Assembly (NCBI RefSeq): GCF_003259365.1
Contig: NZ_QLLY01000004.1
Span: forward strand, 124,001-188,000
Origin: Streptomyces sp. PsTaAH-137
GTDB taxonomy: Bacteria; Actinomycetota; Actinomycetes; Streptomycetales; Streptomycetaceae
Reading direction: 5' to 3'
DNA length: 64,000 bases
The position numbers were made by a program, and so were the translations under genes. This document shows, piece after piece, positions 42,295-50,216 of the stretch; position 1 is the first letter of the stretch; every line of letters starts with the position of its first letter. Under the pieces are notes generated by a model. It worked only from the letters and a program-made list of their open reading frames with translations. It did not search any database and had not been told where the DNA came from.

Positions 42295-42600
42295 CTACCA
42301 GGACGACTTGGTGACCCCGGGCAGGAACCCCGCGTGCGCCTGCTCGCGCACCCGTACCCGGGACATCCCGAACTTGCGCAGGTGCCCCCTGGGGCGGCCG
42401 TCCACGCTGTCGCGGTTGCGGACGCGGGTGGGGCTCGCGTCGCGGGGCTGGCGGGCCAGTTCGGACTGGGCCGCGGCGCGTTCGGCGGGGGTCGACGACG
42501 GGCGGCGGACGATCTCCTTCAGCTCCGCGCGGCGGGACGCGTACCGGGCGACGACGGCCTTGCGCCGCTCGTTCTTCGCGATCTTGCTCTGCTTGGCCAT
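42295..42600 (-). CDS. rpsN: Ribosomal protein S14, zinc-free paralogue
   Basis: 101 aa ([14 protein letters not shown]...[27 protein letters not shown] in pieces). It is full-length S14 without the CxxC pairs of the zinc form, so it needs no zinc. It overlaps rpmB (ATGA). Part of a divergent zinc-limitation cluster with a Zur-like operator at 42886-42906, where it would replace the zinc-containing S14 when zinc is scarce. Confidence 0.95.
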   Translation of the reverse strand: MAKQSKIAKNERRKAVVARYASRRAELKEIVRRPSSTPAERAAAQSELARQPRDASPTRVRNRDSVDGRPRGHLRKFGMSRVRVREQAHAGFLPGVTKSSW

Positions 42601-42836
42601 CAGACCTTCCCTCCCCGGGCGCGGATGCGCGCGACGGCCGCTTCCACGCCGATGACGTCGACCGTCTTGATGCCGCGGGCGCTCAACGTCAGACGCACAT
42701 AGCGCCCTTCGCCGGGCAGCCAGTAGCGCTTGCGCTGGATGTTCGGGTCGAAGCGGCGGGAGGTGCGCCGGTGGGAGTGGGAGATGGAATTGCCGAATCC
42801 CGGCCGGGCGCCGGTCAGTTGGCAGTGGGCGGACAT
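42600..42836 (-). CDS. rpmB: Ribosomal protein L28, zinc-free paralogue
   Basis: 78 aa ([29 protein letters not shown]...). Only one cysteine remains of the four in zinc-binding L28, marking a C-minus paralogue. First gene of the rpmB-rpsN operon, about 50 bp downstream of the Zur-like operator. Confidence 0.95.
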   Translation of the reverse strand: MSAHCQLTGARPGFGNSISHSHRRTSRRFDPNIQRKRYWLPGEGRYVRLTLSARGIKTVDVIGVEAAVARIRARGGKV

Positions 42837-42885
42837 GGAGAGACCTGCCTCTCGTGGATCGCGGCCTGGTCGCCGACCGCCTTAT

Positions 42886-42906
42886 TGATAATGGAAACCA
42901 TTCCCA
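42886..42906. promoter_or_regulatory. Zur-like operator
   Basis: A 21-bp imperfect palindrome centred on AATGGAAACCATT, with TG and CA at the outer ends, in the 82-bp divergent gap between rpmB-rpsN and the COG0523 gene. Similar AT-rich palindromes are bound by Zur in actinobacteria. Confidence 0.7.
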
Positions 42907-42918
42907 TATAGTAGACCC

Positions 42919-44076
42919 ATGTCTCGCATGTCTCGCAACGAACCACTGCCGGTCGTCATCGTCGGCGGGCTGCACGCCGACGCCCGCCGACACGTCGTCG
43001 AGCGGCTGCTGACGGCCGTTCCCGGGAGCGTCGCGCTCCACCACGACCTCGCCACCGCCACGCAGGGGACCGTGCGCCGCGTCGTCCGCGACGCCTCCGG
43101 TGTCCTGGCCACGGGCGACGCACCCCTGGTCAACGACTGCGCCTGCTGCGCCCTGCGCGAGGACCTCGTACCGGAGCTGGACCGGCTGGCCGCGGAGGGC
43201 ACGACCCGGCTCGCGGTCGTCGAGCTGTGGGACTCGGTCGAGCCGAAGGCCATGGCCGAGGTCGTCGCGGCCCACAGCGGCGACGAGCTGCTGCTGACCA
43301 ACGTGATCACCGCGGTCTCCCCGGCCCTCGTCCTGCCCTACCTGGGCAACGGCGACGACCTCGCCGAGGCCGGCCTCGCCGCCGCCGCGACGGACCGGCG
43401 CACCGTCGCCGACACCTGGGCCCGGCAGGTGGAGTACGCGCCCGTGCTCGCCCTCGTCGACGACCCGGAGGCGGACGAGCAGGATCACGCGCTGCTCACC
43501 CAGCTCCACCCCACCGCCCGCCGGGTCGACGCGGCGTCGGGCGAACTCGCGGCGCTGGCCTTCGCCGGGTTCGACGTCGAGGCCGCCGCGTCGGCGCAGC
43601 ATCCCGCGTCCGCGCTGCTGCCCCAGGAGGCCGACGAGTCGGGCGTGAGCACGCTGGTCTGGCACCAGACCCGCCCCTTTCACCCCGAGCGGCTCTTCCA
43701 GGCACTCGAAGACCTCTGCTGCGCCGCCGCGCGCAGCCGGGGCCGGTTCTGGCTCGCCGACCGCACCGACAGCCTGCTCGCCTGGGACTGCGCGGGCGGG
43801 GCGCTGTGCGTGGAGAACGCGGGGCCGTGGATGGCCGCGCTGCCCGACGCGGGATGGGAGTTGATGCCGCCGGTGCGGCGCGCGGCCGCCGCGATCGACT
43901 GGCATCCGGAGCACGGGGACCGCTGCCAGCACCTCGTCTTCACCTCCCCCGGCCTCGACGGCGGCGGCATCGAGCGGCTCCTCGACTCGTGCCTGCTCAC
44001 CGATGCCGAGTACGCGGCCGGGCCGGAGAAGTGGCGCCATCTCCCGGCGTCCTTCGCGCCGTTCCTCGACGCCTGA
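42919..44076 (+). CDS. COG0523/CobW-like metallochaperone with degenerate P-loop
   Basis: 385 aa. It keeps the CxCC zinc motif ([16 protein letters not shown]) and the CobW C-terminal domain ([11 protein letters not shown] ... [16 protein letters not shown] ... [15 protein letters not shown]), but where COG0523 GTPases have GxxGxGKT it has [17 protein letters not shown], without Gly-Lys-Thr. NKxD is also not evident. COG0523 proteins in Zur regulons deliver zinc to client enzymes using GTP; this one probably binds metal without normal GTP hydrolysis. Divergent from rpmB-rpsN, followed by rpsR after 50 bp. Confidence 0.85.
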   Translation: MSRMSRNEPLPVVIVGGLHADARRHVVERLLTAVPGSVALHHDLATATQGTVRRVVRDASGVLATGDAPLVNDCACCALREDLVPELDRLAAEGTTRLAVVELWDSVEPKAMAEVVAAHSGDELLLTNVITAVSPALVLPYLGNGDDLAEAGLAAAATDRRTVADTWARQVEYAPVLALVDDPEADEQDHALLTQLHPTARRVDAASGELAALAFAGFDVEAAASAQHPASALLPQEADESGVSTLVWHQTRPFHPERLFQALEDLCCAAARSRGRFWLADRTDSLLAWDCAGGALCVENAGPWMAALPDAGWELMPPVRRAAAAIDWHPEHGDRCQHLVFTSPGLDGGGIERLLDSCLLTDAEYAAGPEKWRHLPASFAPFLDA

Positions 44077-44126
44077 GACCCGGCCCCCGTTCCGTGCCGA
44101 TCCCGACAACCTCGTAAGGAACCCTC

Positions 44127-44384
44127 ATGTCCCGACGGACCACCGCAGCCCGCAAGTCCCCGAAGCCCCGCTCCCGTCCCCTCCTCGCCCCCGACGTCTC
44201 GTACATCGACTACAAGGACACCGATCTGCTCCGGAGGTTCCTCTCCGACCGGGGCAAGATCCGCAGCCGCCGGGTCACCCGGGTCACGGCGCAGCAGCAG
44301 CGGCTGATCGCCGCCGCGGTCAAGAACGCGCGGGAGACGGCACTGCTGCCGTACTCCAGCCGGCCCCGCGCCGCCCAGGACTGA
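44127..44384 (+). CDS. rpsR: Ribosomal protein S18, paralogue of zinc-limitation cluster
   Basis: 85 aa with the S18 core [28 protein letters not shown] and [14 protein letters not shown]. No cysteines, unlike zinc-binding S18. It has an AAGGA-type ribosome site at about 44118. It shares direction and probably transcript with the COG0523 gene. Confidence 0.95.
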   Translation: MSRRTTAARKSPKPRSRPLLAPDVSYIDYKDTDLLRRFLSDRGKIRSRRVTRVTAQQQRLIAAAVKNARETALLPYSSRPRAAQD

Positions 44385-44389
44385 CGTGC

Positions 44390-45961
44390 CTACGCGGTGG
44401 CCCGCCCCGGCGCCGACGCCTCGGACCAGTCGCCCTCCCACAGGGCGGCCCGGACCAGTTCCGCCGAGCGGATGGTCCGGGTGCCGCGGGAGACGGTCAG
44501 GCGGACCTGGGCGCCGGTCGCGATGCCGCGGGAGGCGGCGGGCAGGGCCCAGGCCGTGGTCAGGTCCGTGCCGCCCTCGTCCAGGGCCAGGAAACGCGCC
44601 GCCCTCCTGTCCTTGCGCCACTCCACCCGCAGCACCTCGCCGGTGATCGTGTGGGGCGCACGCAGTTCCAGGCAGGCCAGGACCACGAAGTACCCGGCCA
44701 GCGCCCCGAAGACGACGATCGCCGCCCACTCGACCGGGACCGGGCCGTCCTGGGCCGCCGCGTCGTGCCACCAGCCGTGGGTGCCGCTCGCGAAGTTGCC
44801 GGGCATCGTCGCGAGGAACGCCAGGAACAGCGTCCAGCGCCGGAACTTCCCGGCCACGATGACGCCGAGCAGCAGACTGACCACCCAGCCCAGGCTGAGG
44901 ACCAGGCCGGGGCGGCGCCAGGTGCCGCCGTCGGCCGCGATCGTCCAGTCGGGCTGGCGCAGCACTCCGAAGGCGACCAGGGCCGCGGCGACCAGACCCG
45001 CGGCGGCGGCCAGCTGGAGCAGCCGCCCCTTCGAGGCGCCGAAGCCGGGGAGCAGCCGCGGGTAGCGGATCCGCACCGGGCGCCAGGTCCCGCCGTACGA
45101 GGACCAGACGCGGCGGCGATCACCGGCGTCGAAGCCGAGGAGACGGCCGGCCAGGCTGGTGACGCCGAGCGCGGTCCCGTAGGCGAGATAACGGTCCCAG
45201 ACGGCGACGGCGGCCGGGGGCAGCCGGGCGAAGTCCTCGTGCGCGGTCAGCCAGGAACGCAGTCCGGCCCAGTGCCCGGCGCGCTCCAGGCCGCGCGGGG
45301 TCGCGCGCTCGCCCAGCACCTTGGCCAGCAGCCAGCACATCGCGGACGCCGGGAGCACGCCGACGACGAACGCGGCGCGGATGTTGTGGTGACCCATCAG
45401 CGCGGCCAGGGCGAACAGGACGCCGGGCACGAAGGCGAGCAGCATCAGCCCGCCCGCCAGCCAGGACGCGAACCGGGAGCGGGACAGGCCGCGCAGCCGG
45501 GCCTCGGCGACGATGTCCTTGCGCAGTTCCGCGTTGAAGGCGGCGGCGCGCTTGGCGTCGCGGAAGGCGATCGCCCCGATGGGGGCTCCGCCCTCGGCGG
45601 TCCGGCTGATCACGCGCTCCAGGACGCGCCCCTCGTAGGGCCGCAGGTCCTGCGCGGCCCGGCCCTCGTCCGTGACGTGCACGGTGCTGGCGGCCGGGTC
45701 GTCGGCGGGCTGGCGCAGCTCGATGTAGCCGCGGGCGGCGAGGTCGAGCAGGGTGGCCGCGGCGGCGGACCCGACGCCCCGCCAGTTGTTGCCGAGGAAG
45801 CTGACCACGGCCGGGGACTCCGGGTCGGGCCCGAACTCCTGGGTCGCGGGCGCCGGGGTGACCGTGCCGTTGCGGGTGGCGAGCAGCGAGAGGCCGAAGA
45901 GGAGCAGCCAGAGCACGATCAGGGCGGCCCCGCCCCAGTAGAGCTGATCGGTGTGGCTCAT
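44390..45961 (-). CDS. DUF2207-type membrane protein
   Basis: 523 aa from ATG 45961, overlapping the lemA stop (ATGA). An N-terminal transmembrane segment (LYWGGAALIVLWLLLFGLSLL) is followed by a winged-helix-like stretch (VGSAAAATLLDLAARGYIEL) and further hydrophobic segments near residues 180-220 and 330-430. The block LTAHEDFARLPPAAVAVWDRYLAYGTALG is typical of the DUF2207 C-terminal half. The usual large extracytoplasmic N-terminal part is missing, so this is a shorter version. Paired with LemA, as is common. Function unknown. Confidence 0.75.
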   Translation of the reverse strand: MSHTDQLYWGGAALIVLWLLLFGLSLLATRNGTVTPAPATQEFGPDPESPAVVSFLGNNWRGVGSAAAATLLDLAARGYIELRQPADDPAASTVHVTDEGRAAQDLRPYEGRVLERVISRTAEGGAPIGAIAFRDAKRAAAFNAELRKDIVAEARLRGLSRSRFASWLAGGLMLLAFVPGVLFALAALMGHHNIRAAFVVGVLPASAMCWLLAKVLGERATPRGLERAGHWAGLRSWLTAHEDFARLPPAAVAVWDRYLAYGTALGVTSLAGRLLGFDAGDRRRVWSSYGGTWRPVRIRYPRLLPGFGASKGRLLQLAAAAGLVAAALVAFGVLRQPDWTIAADGGTWRRPGLVLSLGWVVSLLLGVIVAGKFRRWTLFLAFLATMPGNFASGTHGWWHDAAAQDGPVPVEWAAIVVFGALAGYFVVLACLELRAPHTITGEVLRVEWRKDRRAARFLALDEGGTDLTTAWALPAASRGIATGAQVRLTVSRGTRTIRSAELVRAALWEGDWSEASAPGRATA

Positions 45962-46524
45962 CAGAAGCGCACCTGGACGGCGTCCTGCGGCGCGCCCGCG
46001 GCCTCGAAGTACTCCCGCCGCCCGTGCCCGCCGCCGAAGCCCGACACGATGTTCCCCGGGAAGCTCTCCAGCGCGGTGTGGTAGCTCTGCACGGCGCTGT
46101 TGTAGAACTGCCGCGCGTACGCGATCTTGTCCTCCGCGGACCTCAACTCGGCCTGCACGGTGGAGAAGTGCTGGTCCGCCTTCAGCTCGGGGTAGCTCTC
46201 GCCGAGTGCGAACAGCCCGCCGAGCGACGCGGTGAGCGCGTCCTCGGCGGCGGCCTTGTCCGTGACCCCGAGGCCGCTGCTGACGGCTGCCCCGCGCGCG
46301 GCGGTGACCGCCTCGAAGGTGGACTTCTCGTGGGCGGCGTAACCGCGCGCGCCCTCGACGAGATTCGGGATCAGCTCGTGCCGCCGCTTCAGCTGCACAT
46401 CGATCTGCGCCCATGACGCCTGTGTCTGGTTCCGCAGCCGGACGAGCCGGTTGTAGGTCCTGACGACCCACCACACCAGCACCACGACCAGCACCACCAC
46501 GACAGCACCTGCGATGACACCCAT
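45961..46524 (-). CDS. LemA family protein
   Basis: 187 aa. One N-terminal transmembrane helix (GVIAGAVVVVLVVVLVWWVV) precedes the helical LemA domain: TYNRLVRLRNQTQASWAQIDVQLKRRHELIPNLVE, and YPELKADQHFSTVQAELRSAEDKIAYARQFYN (both given as family landmarks). ATG 46524 is chosen over a TTG five codons earlier. LemA proteins form membrane-associated four-helix bundles of unclear role and often travel with DUF2207 proteins. Confidence 0.92.
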   Translation of the reverse strand: MGVIAGAVVVVLVVVLVWWVVRTYNRLVRLRNQTQASWAQIDVQLKRRHELIPNLVEGARGYAAHEKSTFEAVTAARGAAVSSGLGVTDKAAAEDALTASLGGLFALGESYPELKADQHFSTVQAELRSAEDKIAYARQFYNSAVQSYHTALESFPGNIVSGFGGGHGRREYFEAAGAPQDAVQVRF

Positions 46525-46644
46525 CGGCGTCGCCCCCAAAAGCCCCTGAAAGATCCGCCCCCCTGGCCGATCGACGCGATCTTAAACCGAAAGGCCGAAT
46601 ACCAGTTCCCCTTAAATGGACCAGGGCGCTTCTACACTCCGCGC

Positions 46645-47001
46645 ATGACCTTGAACTGGGAACAGGTGGTCGTCCACACCGCGGACCCGGCCGCCCTGGG
46701 CCGTTGGTGGGCCGGGGCGCTCGGCTGGGTCGTGACGTACACGTCCGACGACGAGTTCGAGATCCGCCCGGAGGCGGACCGGACCCCGGGCATCGACTTC
46801 GTCCGCGCCGACGAGGTCGTCCGGCACCGGGGCCGGCTGCACCTCGACTTCCGGCCCGCCGACCAGGCCGCCGAGGTGGCCCGGCTGGAGGCGCTCGGCG
46901 CGCGGCGCGTCGACATCGGGCAGGGCGAGCAGCCCTGGGTGGTGCTCGCCGACCCCGAGGGCAACGAGTTCTGCGTGCTGGCCGCCCGCGGCGGGGAGTG
47001 A
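46645..47001 (+). CDS. VOC (glyoxalase-like) family protein
   Basis: 118 aa. VVVHTADPAALGRWWAGALGW, HLDFRPADQAAEVARLEALGARRVD and LADPEGNEFCVL give the beta-alpha-beta-beta-beta vicinal-oxygen-chelate repeat. It is the short single-domain form (Glyoxalase_6 type) common in Streptomyces with unknown substrates. The riboswitch and transporter follow. Confidence 0.87.
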   Translation: MTLNWEQVVVHTADPAALGRWWAGALGWVVTYTSDDEFEIRPEADRTPGIDFVRADEVVRHRGRLHLDFRPADQAAEVARLEALGARRVDIGQGEQPWVVLADPEGNEFCVLAARGGE

Positions 47002-47043
47002 TCCGGGGCACTGCGGGCCTCTCGGGCCGCATGTACCCTGGTG

Positions 47044-47233
47044 GGAGCAAGCGAAGGGGAGTAGCCCCGCGAACCGGTCGTCGACACACTGGAACCCCCG
47101 GGTTCCCGGTGGCCGGGCCCGCGCCGATCCGGCCGGGTGGGCGAGACCTTCGACCAGGCAGCCTGCCCATGGCCGCTGCCGGGTCGAGTGGTCCCCCGGA
47201 GCGGGTGGGTTCACGGGCCCGGCTGGGGCCCGT
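47044..47233 (+). promoter_or_regulatory. yybP-ykoY manganese riboswitch
   Basis: The aptamer starts around 47044. CGAAGG (47052-47057) pairs with CCTTCG (47147-47152) to close P1. Inside are the conserved GGGGAGTAGCCCC element (47056-47068) and GTCGACACACTGGAACC, the L1/L3 sequences that bind Mn2+. A hairpin of ACGGGCCC (47213-47220) with GGGCCCGT (47226-47233), just before the ribosome site, is a candidate expression platform. It precedes a UPF0016 transporter, a known target of this class. Confidence 0.85.
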
Positions 47234-47253
47234 ACAGAGAGAACCGACCTCCG

Positions 47254-47838
47254 ATGCATCTCGATCCCGTGGCGATCGTCACCGCCTTCGGCCTGATCTT
47301 CCTGGCCGAGCTCCCGGACAAGACCATGTTCGCCTCACTGGCCATGGGCACCCGGATGAAGCCGATCTACGTATGGTTCGGCACCTCGGCCGCGTTCGCC
47401 GTGCACGTCGCCATCGCCGTCGGCGCCGGGTCGCTGCTCGGCCTGCTCCCCGGCTGGATCGTGAAGCTGGTCTCCGGCCTGATGTTCCTGTTCGGCGCCT
47501 TCATGCTGCTGCGCGGCGGGGACGACGAGGACGGCGACGACGAGTCCGGCGCGAAGACCGTCACCGGGTTCTGGCCGGTGTTCGGCACCGCCTTCATGGC
47601 CGTCTTCATCGGCGAGTGGGGCGACCTGACCCAGATCACCACCGCCAACCTGGCCGCCACGAACGGCACGTGGTCGACCGCCATCGGCTCGTTCCTCGCG
47701 CTGATCTCGGTCTCCGGACTCGCCCTGGTCGCGGGCCGGTTCATCGCCAAGCGGGTGCCGCTGAAGACCGTGCAGCGCGTCGGCGGCGTCTGCATGCTCG
47801 GCCTCGCCATCTGGTCGTTCGTGGAGATCTTCGCCTGA
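47254..47838 (+). CDS. TMEM165/GDT1 (UPF0016) cation transporter
   Basis: 194 aa from ATG 47254. Six hydrophobic segments are arranged as two repeats, each with the family motif E-x-G/P-D-K/R: AELPDKTMFASLAMG and IGEWGDLTQITTANLAA. An acidic loop (GDDEDGDDESG) lies between. Family members export Mn2+ or exchange Ca2+/Mn2+ for H+. The preceding manganese riboswitch supports Mn2+ export as the physiological role. Confidence 0.93.
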   Translation: MHLDPVAIVTAFGLIFLAELPDKTMFASLAMGTRMKPIYVWFGTSAAFAVHVAIAVGAGSLLGLLPGWIVKLVSGLMFLFGAFMLLRGGDDEDGDDESGAKTVTGFWPVFGTAFMAVFIGEWGDLTQITTANLAATNGTWSTAIGSFLALISVSGLALVAGRFIAKRVPLKTVQRVGGVCMLGLAIWSFVEIFA

Positions 47839-47877
47839 GCCTGCGCCGACTCTGAGCGGCCCCTGACCGAACCCTTG

Positions 47878-47914
47878 TGGATACAGGAACGTATCGAATA
47901 CGTTCCTGTATCCA
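47878..47914. promoter_or_regulatory. 37-bp perfect palindrome, probable TetR operator
   Basis: TGGATACAGGAACGTAT (47878-47894) and its exact reverse complement (47898-47914) flank a CGA centre. It ends 23 bp before the TetR GTG at 47938, so it probably covers the operon promoter. Inner parts (GGAACGTAT) give the usual TetR half-site length, and the long arms may hold two dimers. Confidence 0.8.
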
Positions 47915-47937
47915 TTTGTGGTTCGAGCGAGGTGACC

Positions 47938-48546
47938 GTGGCCGGGACAGTGACGAAGCGGCGTGCGCGTACGCGGCAGCGGCTGCTCGCGGCCGCGTTC
48001 GACGTGTTCGCCGAGGAGGGCTTCGGCCGCTCCACCGTCGAGCAGGTCTGTGAGCGGGCCGGGTTCACGCGCGGCGCTTTCTACTCCAATTTCTCGTCCC
48101 TCGATGAGCTGTTCCTCGCCTTGTGGGAAGAGCGGTCGGCGCGGATGCTCGACGATGTGCGGGCCGCCCTCGACAGCCTCGACCCGACCGATCCCGAGGC
48201 AGCCGTGCGCGCCGCCGTCGAGGCGACCCCCGTGGACGACGCCTGGTACCGGATCACCGCCGAGTTCACGGCGCACGCCCTGCGCAATCCCGGCCTGCGA
48301 CGCGTGATGGCCGCCCGCGAGGAGGCGATCCGCGAGGCCGTGCTTCCGGTGCTCGTGGCCGCCCTGGAGCAGCTGGGGCGCCGGGTCACCGACCGGCGGG
48401 CCCTGGGAGACGCGCTGGTCGCCGTGCACGACGGGACCGCCGTGCAGGTGCTGCTCCAGCCCGACGACGCAGCCGTACGGGACCGCAGGCACGCCCTGTT
48501 CATGAACGTACTGACCGCCTACAGCACCCCCTTGGAGAGCGCATGA
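47938..48546 (+). CDS. TetR/AcrR-family regulator of the FAD dehydrogenase-SDR operon
   Basis: 202 aa from GTG 47938 with GAGGTGA upstream. HTH: FGRSTVEQVCERAGFTRGAFYSNFSSLDEL. An upstream in-frame start at 47875 would place codons across the 37-bp palindrome and is rejected. The stop overlaps the next ATG (ATGA). First gene of a three-gene operon and the likely autorepressor. Confidence 0.88.
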   Translation: MAGTVTKRRARTRQRLLAAAFDVFAEEGFGRSTVEQVCERAGFTRGAFYSNFSSLDELFLALWEERSARMLDDVRAALDSLDPTDPEAAVRAAVEATPVDDAWYRITAEFTAHALRNPGLRRVMAAREEAIREAVLPVLVAALEQLGRRVTDRRALGDALVAVHDGTAVQVLLQPDDAAVRDRRHALFMNVLTAYSTPLESA

Positions 48547-50216
48547 GTGACACCAACGCCGATGTCGCCGACGTCATCGTCGTGGGAGCCGGGCTCGCCG
48601 GGCTCGTCGCCACGTACGAACTGACCCGCGCGGGCAAGCGCGTCGTGCTCGTCGACCAGGAGAACGCCGCCAACCTGGGCGGGCAGGCCTTCTGGTCGCT
48701 CGGCGGCCTGTTCCTCGTCGACAGCCCCGAGCAGCGGCGCATGGGCATCAAGGACTCCTACGAGCTGGCCCTCGCCGACTGGCTGGGCTCGGCCGGCTTC
48801 GACCGGGAGACCGAGGACCGGTGGCCGCGCAAGTGGGCCGAGGCGTATGTGCGGTTCGCGGCCGAGGAGAAGCGGGACTACCTGTACGGGCTCGGGCTGA
48901 AGGTCACCCCGAACGTCGGCTGGGCCGAGCGCGGTTCCGGCACCGCGACCGGGCACGGCAACTCGGTGCCCCGCTTCCACCTCACCTGGGGCACCGGCCC
49001 CGAGGTCGTCCGCGTCTTCCGTGAGCCGGTCCTGGAGGCGGCCGAGCGCGGCCTCGTCACCTTCGAGTACCGCCACCGGGTGGACGAGTTGATCGTCGAG
49101 GACGGCGCGGCCGTCGGCGTACGGGGTTCCCTGCTCGCCCCCTCGGACGAGCCGCGCGGCGTCGCCTCCTCCCGCGAGACCGTCGGCGACTTCGAACTGC
49201 GCGCCAAGGCAGTGGTCGTCACCTCCGGCGGCATCGGCGGCAACCACGACCTGGTCCGCAAGAACTGGCCGGCCGACCGGGTCGGCCCGGCGCCCGCGTC
49301 GATGGTGACGGGCGTGCCCGCGTACGTCGACGGCCGCATGATCGAGATCACCGAGAACGCCGGGGCCTCCGTCGTCAACCGCGACCGCATGTGGCACTAC
49401 ACGGAGGGCCTGAAGAACTGGGACCCGATCTGGCCCGGCCACGGCATCCGGATCATCCCCGGCCCGTCGTCGCTGTGGCTGGACGCCACCGGCAAGCGGC
49501 TGCCCGCGCCGCTCTTCCCCGGGCACGACACGCTCGCCACGCTCCAGCACATCACCGCGACCGGCCACGACCACACGTGGTTCATCCTCACCCGGGCCAT
49601 CGTCGAGAAGGAGTTCGCGCTCTCCGGCAGCGAGCAGAACCCCGACATCACCGGCAAGGACATGAAGCTCGTCCTCCAGCGCGTGAAGAAGGGGGCGCCG
49701 GGGCCCGTCCAGGCGTTCCTCGACAAGGGCGAGGACTTCGTCGTCCGCAGGAACCTGAAGGACCTCGTCGCGGCCATGAACGAGCTGACGCCGGACACGC
49801 CCGTCGAGTACGAGCAGGTCGAGCGGGAGATCGTGGCCCGGGACCGGGAGGTCAAGAACGGCTACAGCAAGGACCTCCAGCTCATGGCGGTCCGCAACGC
49901 CCGTTCCTACCTGCCCGACCGCATCACCCGCGTCGCCAAGCCGCACCGGCTGCTCGACCCGGCGCAGGGCCCGCTGATCGCCGTACGGCTGCACGTGCTG
50001 ACCCGCAAGACGCTGGGCGGCCTGGAGACGAACCTCGACTCGCAGGTCGTGCGCGGTGACGGTTCCGTCTTCGAGGGGCTGTACGCGGCCGGGGAGGTCG
50101 CCGGGTTCGGCGGTGGCGGGGTGCACGGGTACAACGCGCTCGAAGGGACCTTCCTCGGCGGCTGCATCTTCTCCGGGCGGGCCGCCGGGCGCGCGCTCGC
50201 CAGGAGCCTCGCGTGA
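48543..50216 (+). CDS. FAD-binding dehydrogenase (KstD-like)
   Basis: 557 aa. The Rossmann FAD site DVIVVGAGLAGLVATYELTRAGKRVVLVDQE opens the protein, and VVVTSGGIGGN and YAAGEVAGFGGGGVHGYNALEGTFLGGCIFSGR close it, as in FAD_binding_2 proteins such as 3-ketosteroid delta-1-dehydrogenase and fumarate reductase-like enzymes. It belongs to the longer FAD-binding dehydrogenase group with unknown substrate. It probably oxidises a cyclic ketone or similar compound together with the co-transcribed SDR. Confidence 0.85.
   Translation: MSDTNADVADVIVVGAGLAGLVATYELTRAGKRVVLVDQENAANLGGQAFWSLGGLFLVDSPEQRRMGIKDSYELALADWLGSAGFDRETEDRWPRKWAEAYVRFAAEEKRDYLYGLGLKVTPNVGWAERGSGTATGHGNSVPRFHLTWGTGPEVVRVFREPVLEAAERGLVTFEYRHRVDELIVEDGAAVGVRGSLLAPSDEPRGVASSRETVGDFELRAKAVVVTSGGIGGNHDLVRKNWPADRVGPAPASMVTGVPAYVDGRMIEITENAGASVVNRDRMWHYTEGLKNWDPIWPGHGIRIIPGPSSLWLDATGKRLPAPLFPGHDTLATLQHITATGHDHTWFILTRAIVEKEFALSGSEQNPDITGKDMKLVLQRVKKGAPGPVQAFLDKGEDFVVRRNLKDLVAAMNELTPDTPVEYEQVEREIVARDREVKNGYSKDLQLMAVRNARSYLPDRITRVAKPHRLLDPAQGPLIAVRLHVLTRKTLGGLETNLDSQVVRGDGSVFEGLYAAGEVAGFGGGGVHGYNALEGTFLGGCIFSGRAAGRALARSLA

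Noticed and set aside
47875..47937. Upstream TTG start for the TetR gene
   Set aside because: It would make the 37-bp palindrome part of the coding sequence and add residues unlike any TetR N-terminus. GTG 47938 has a ribosome site and a typical N-terminus.
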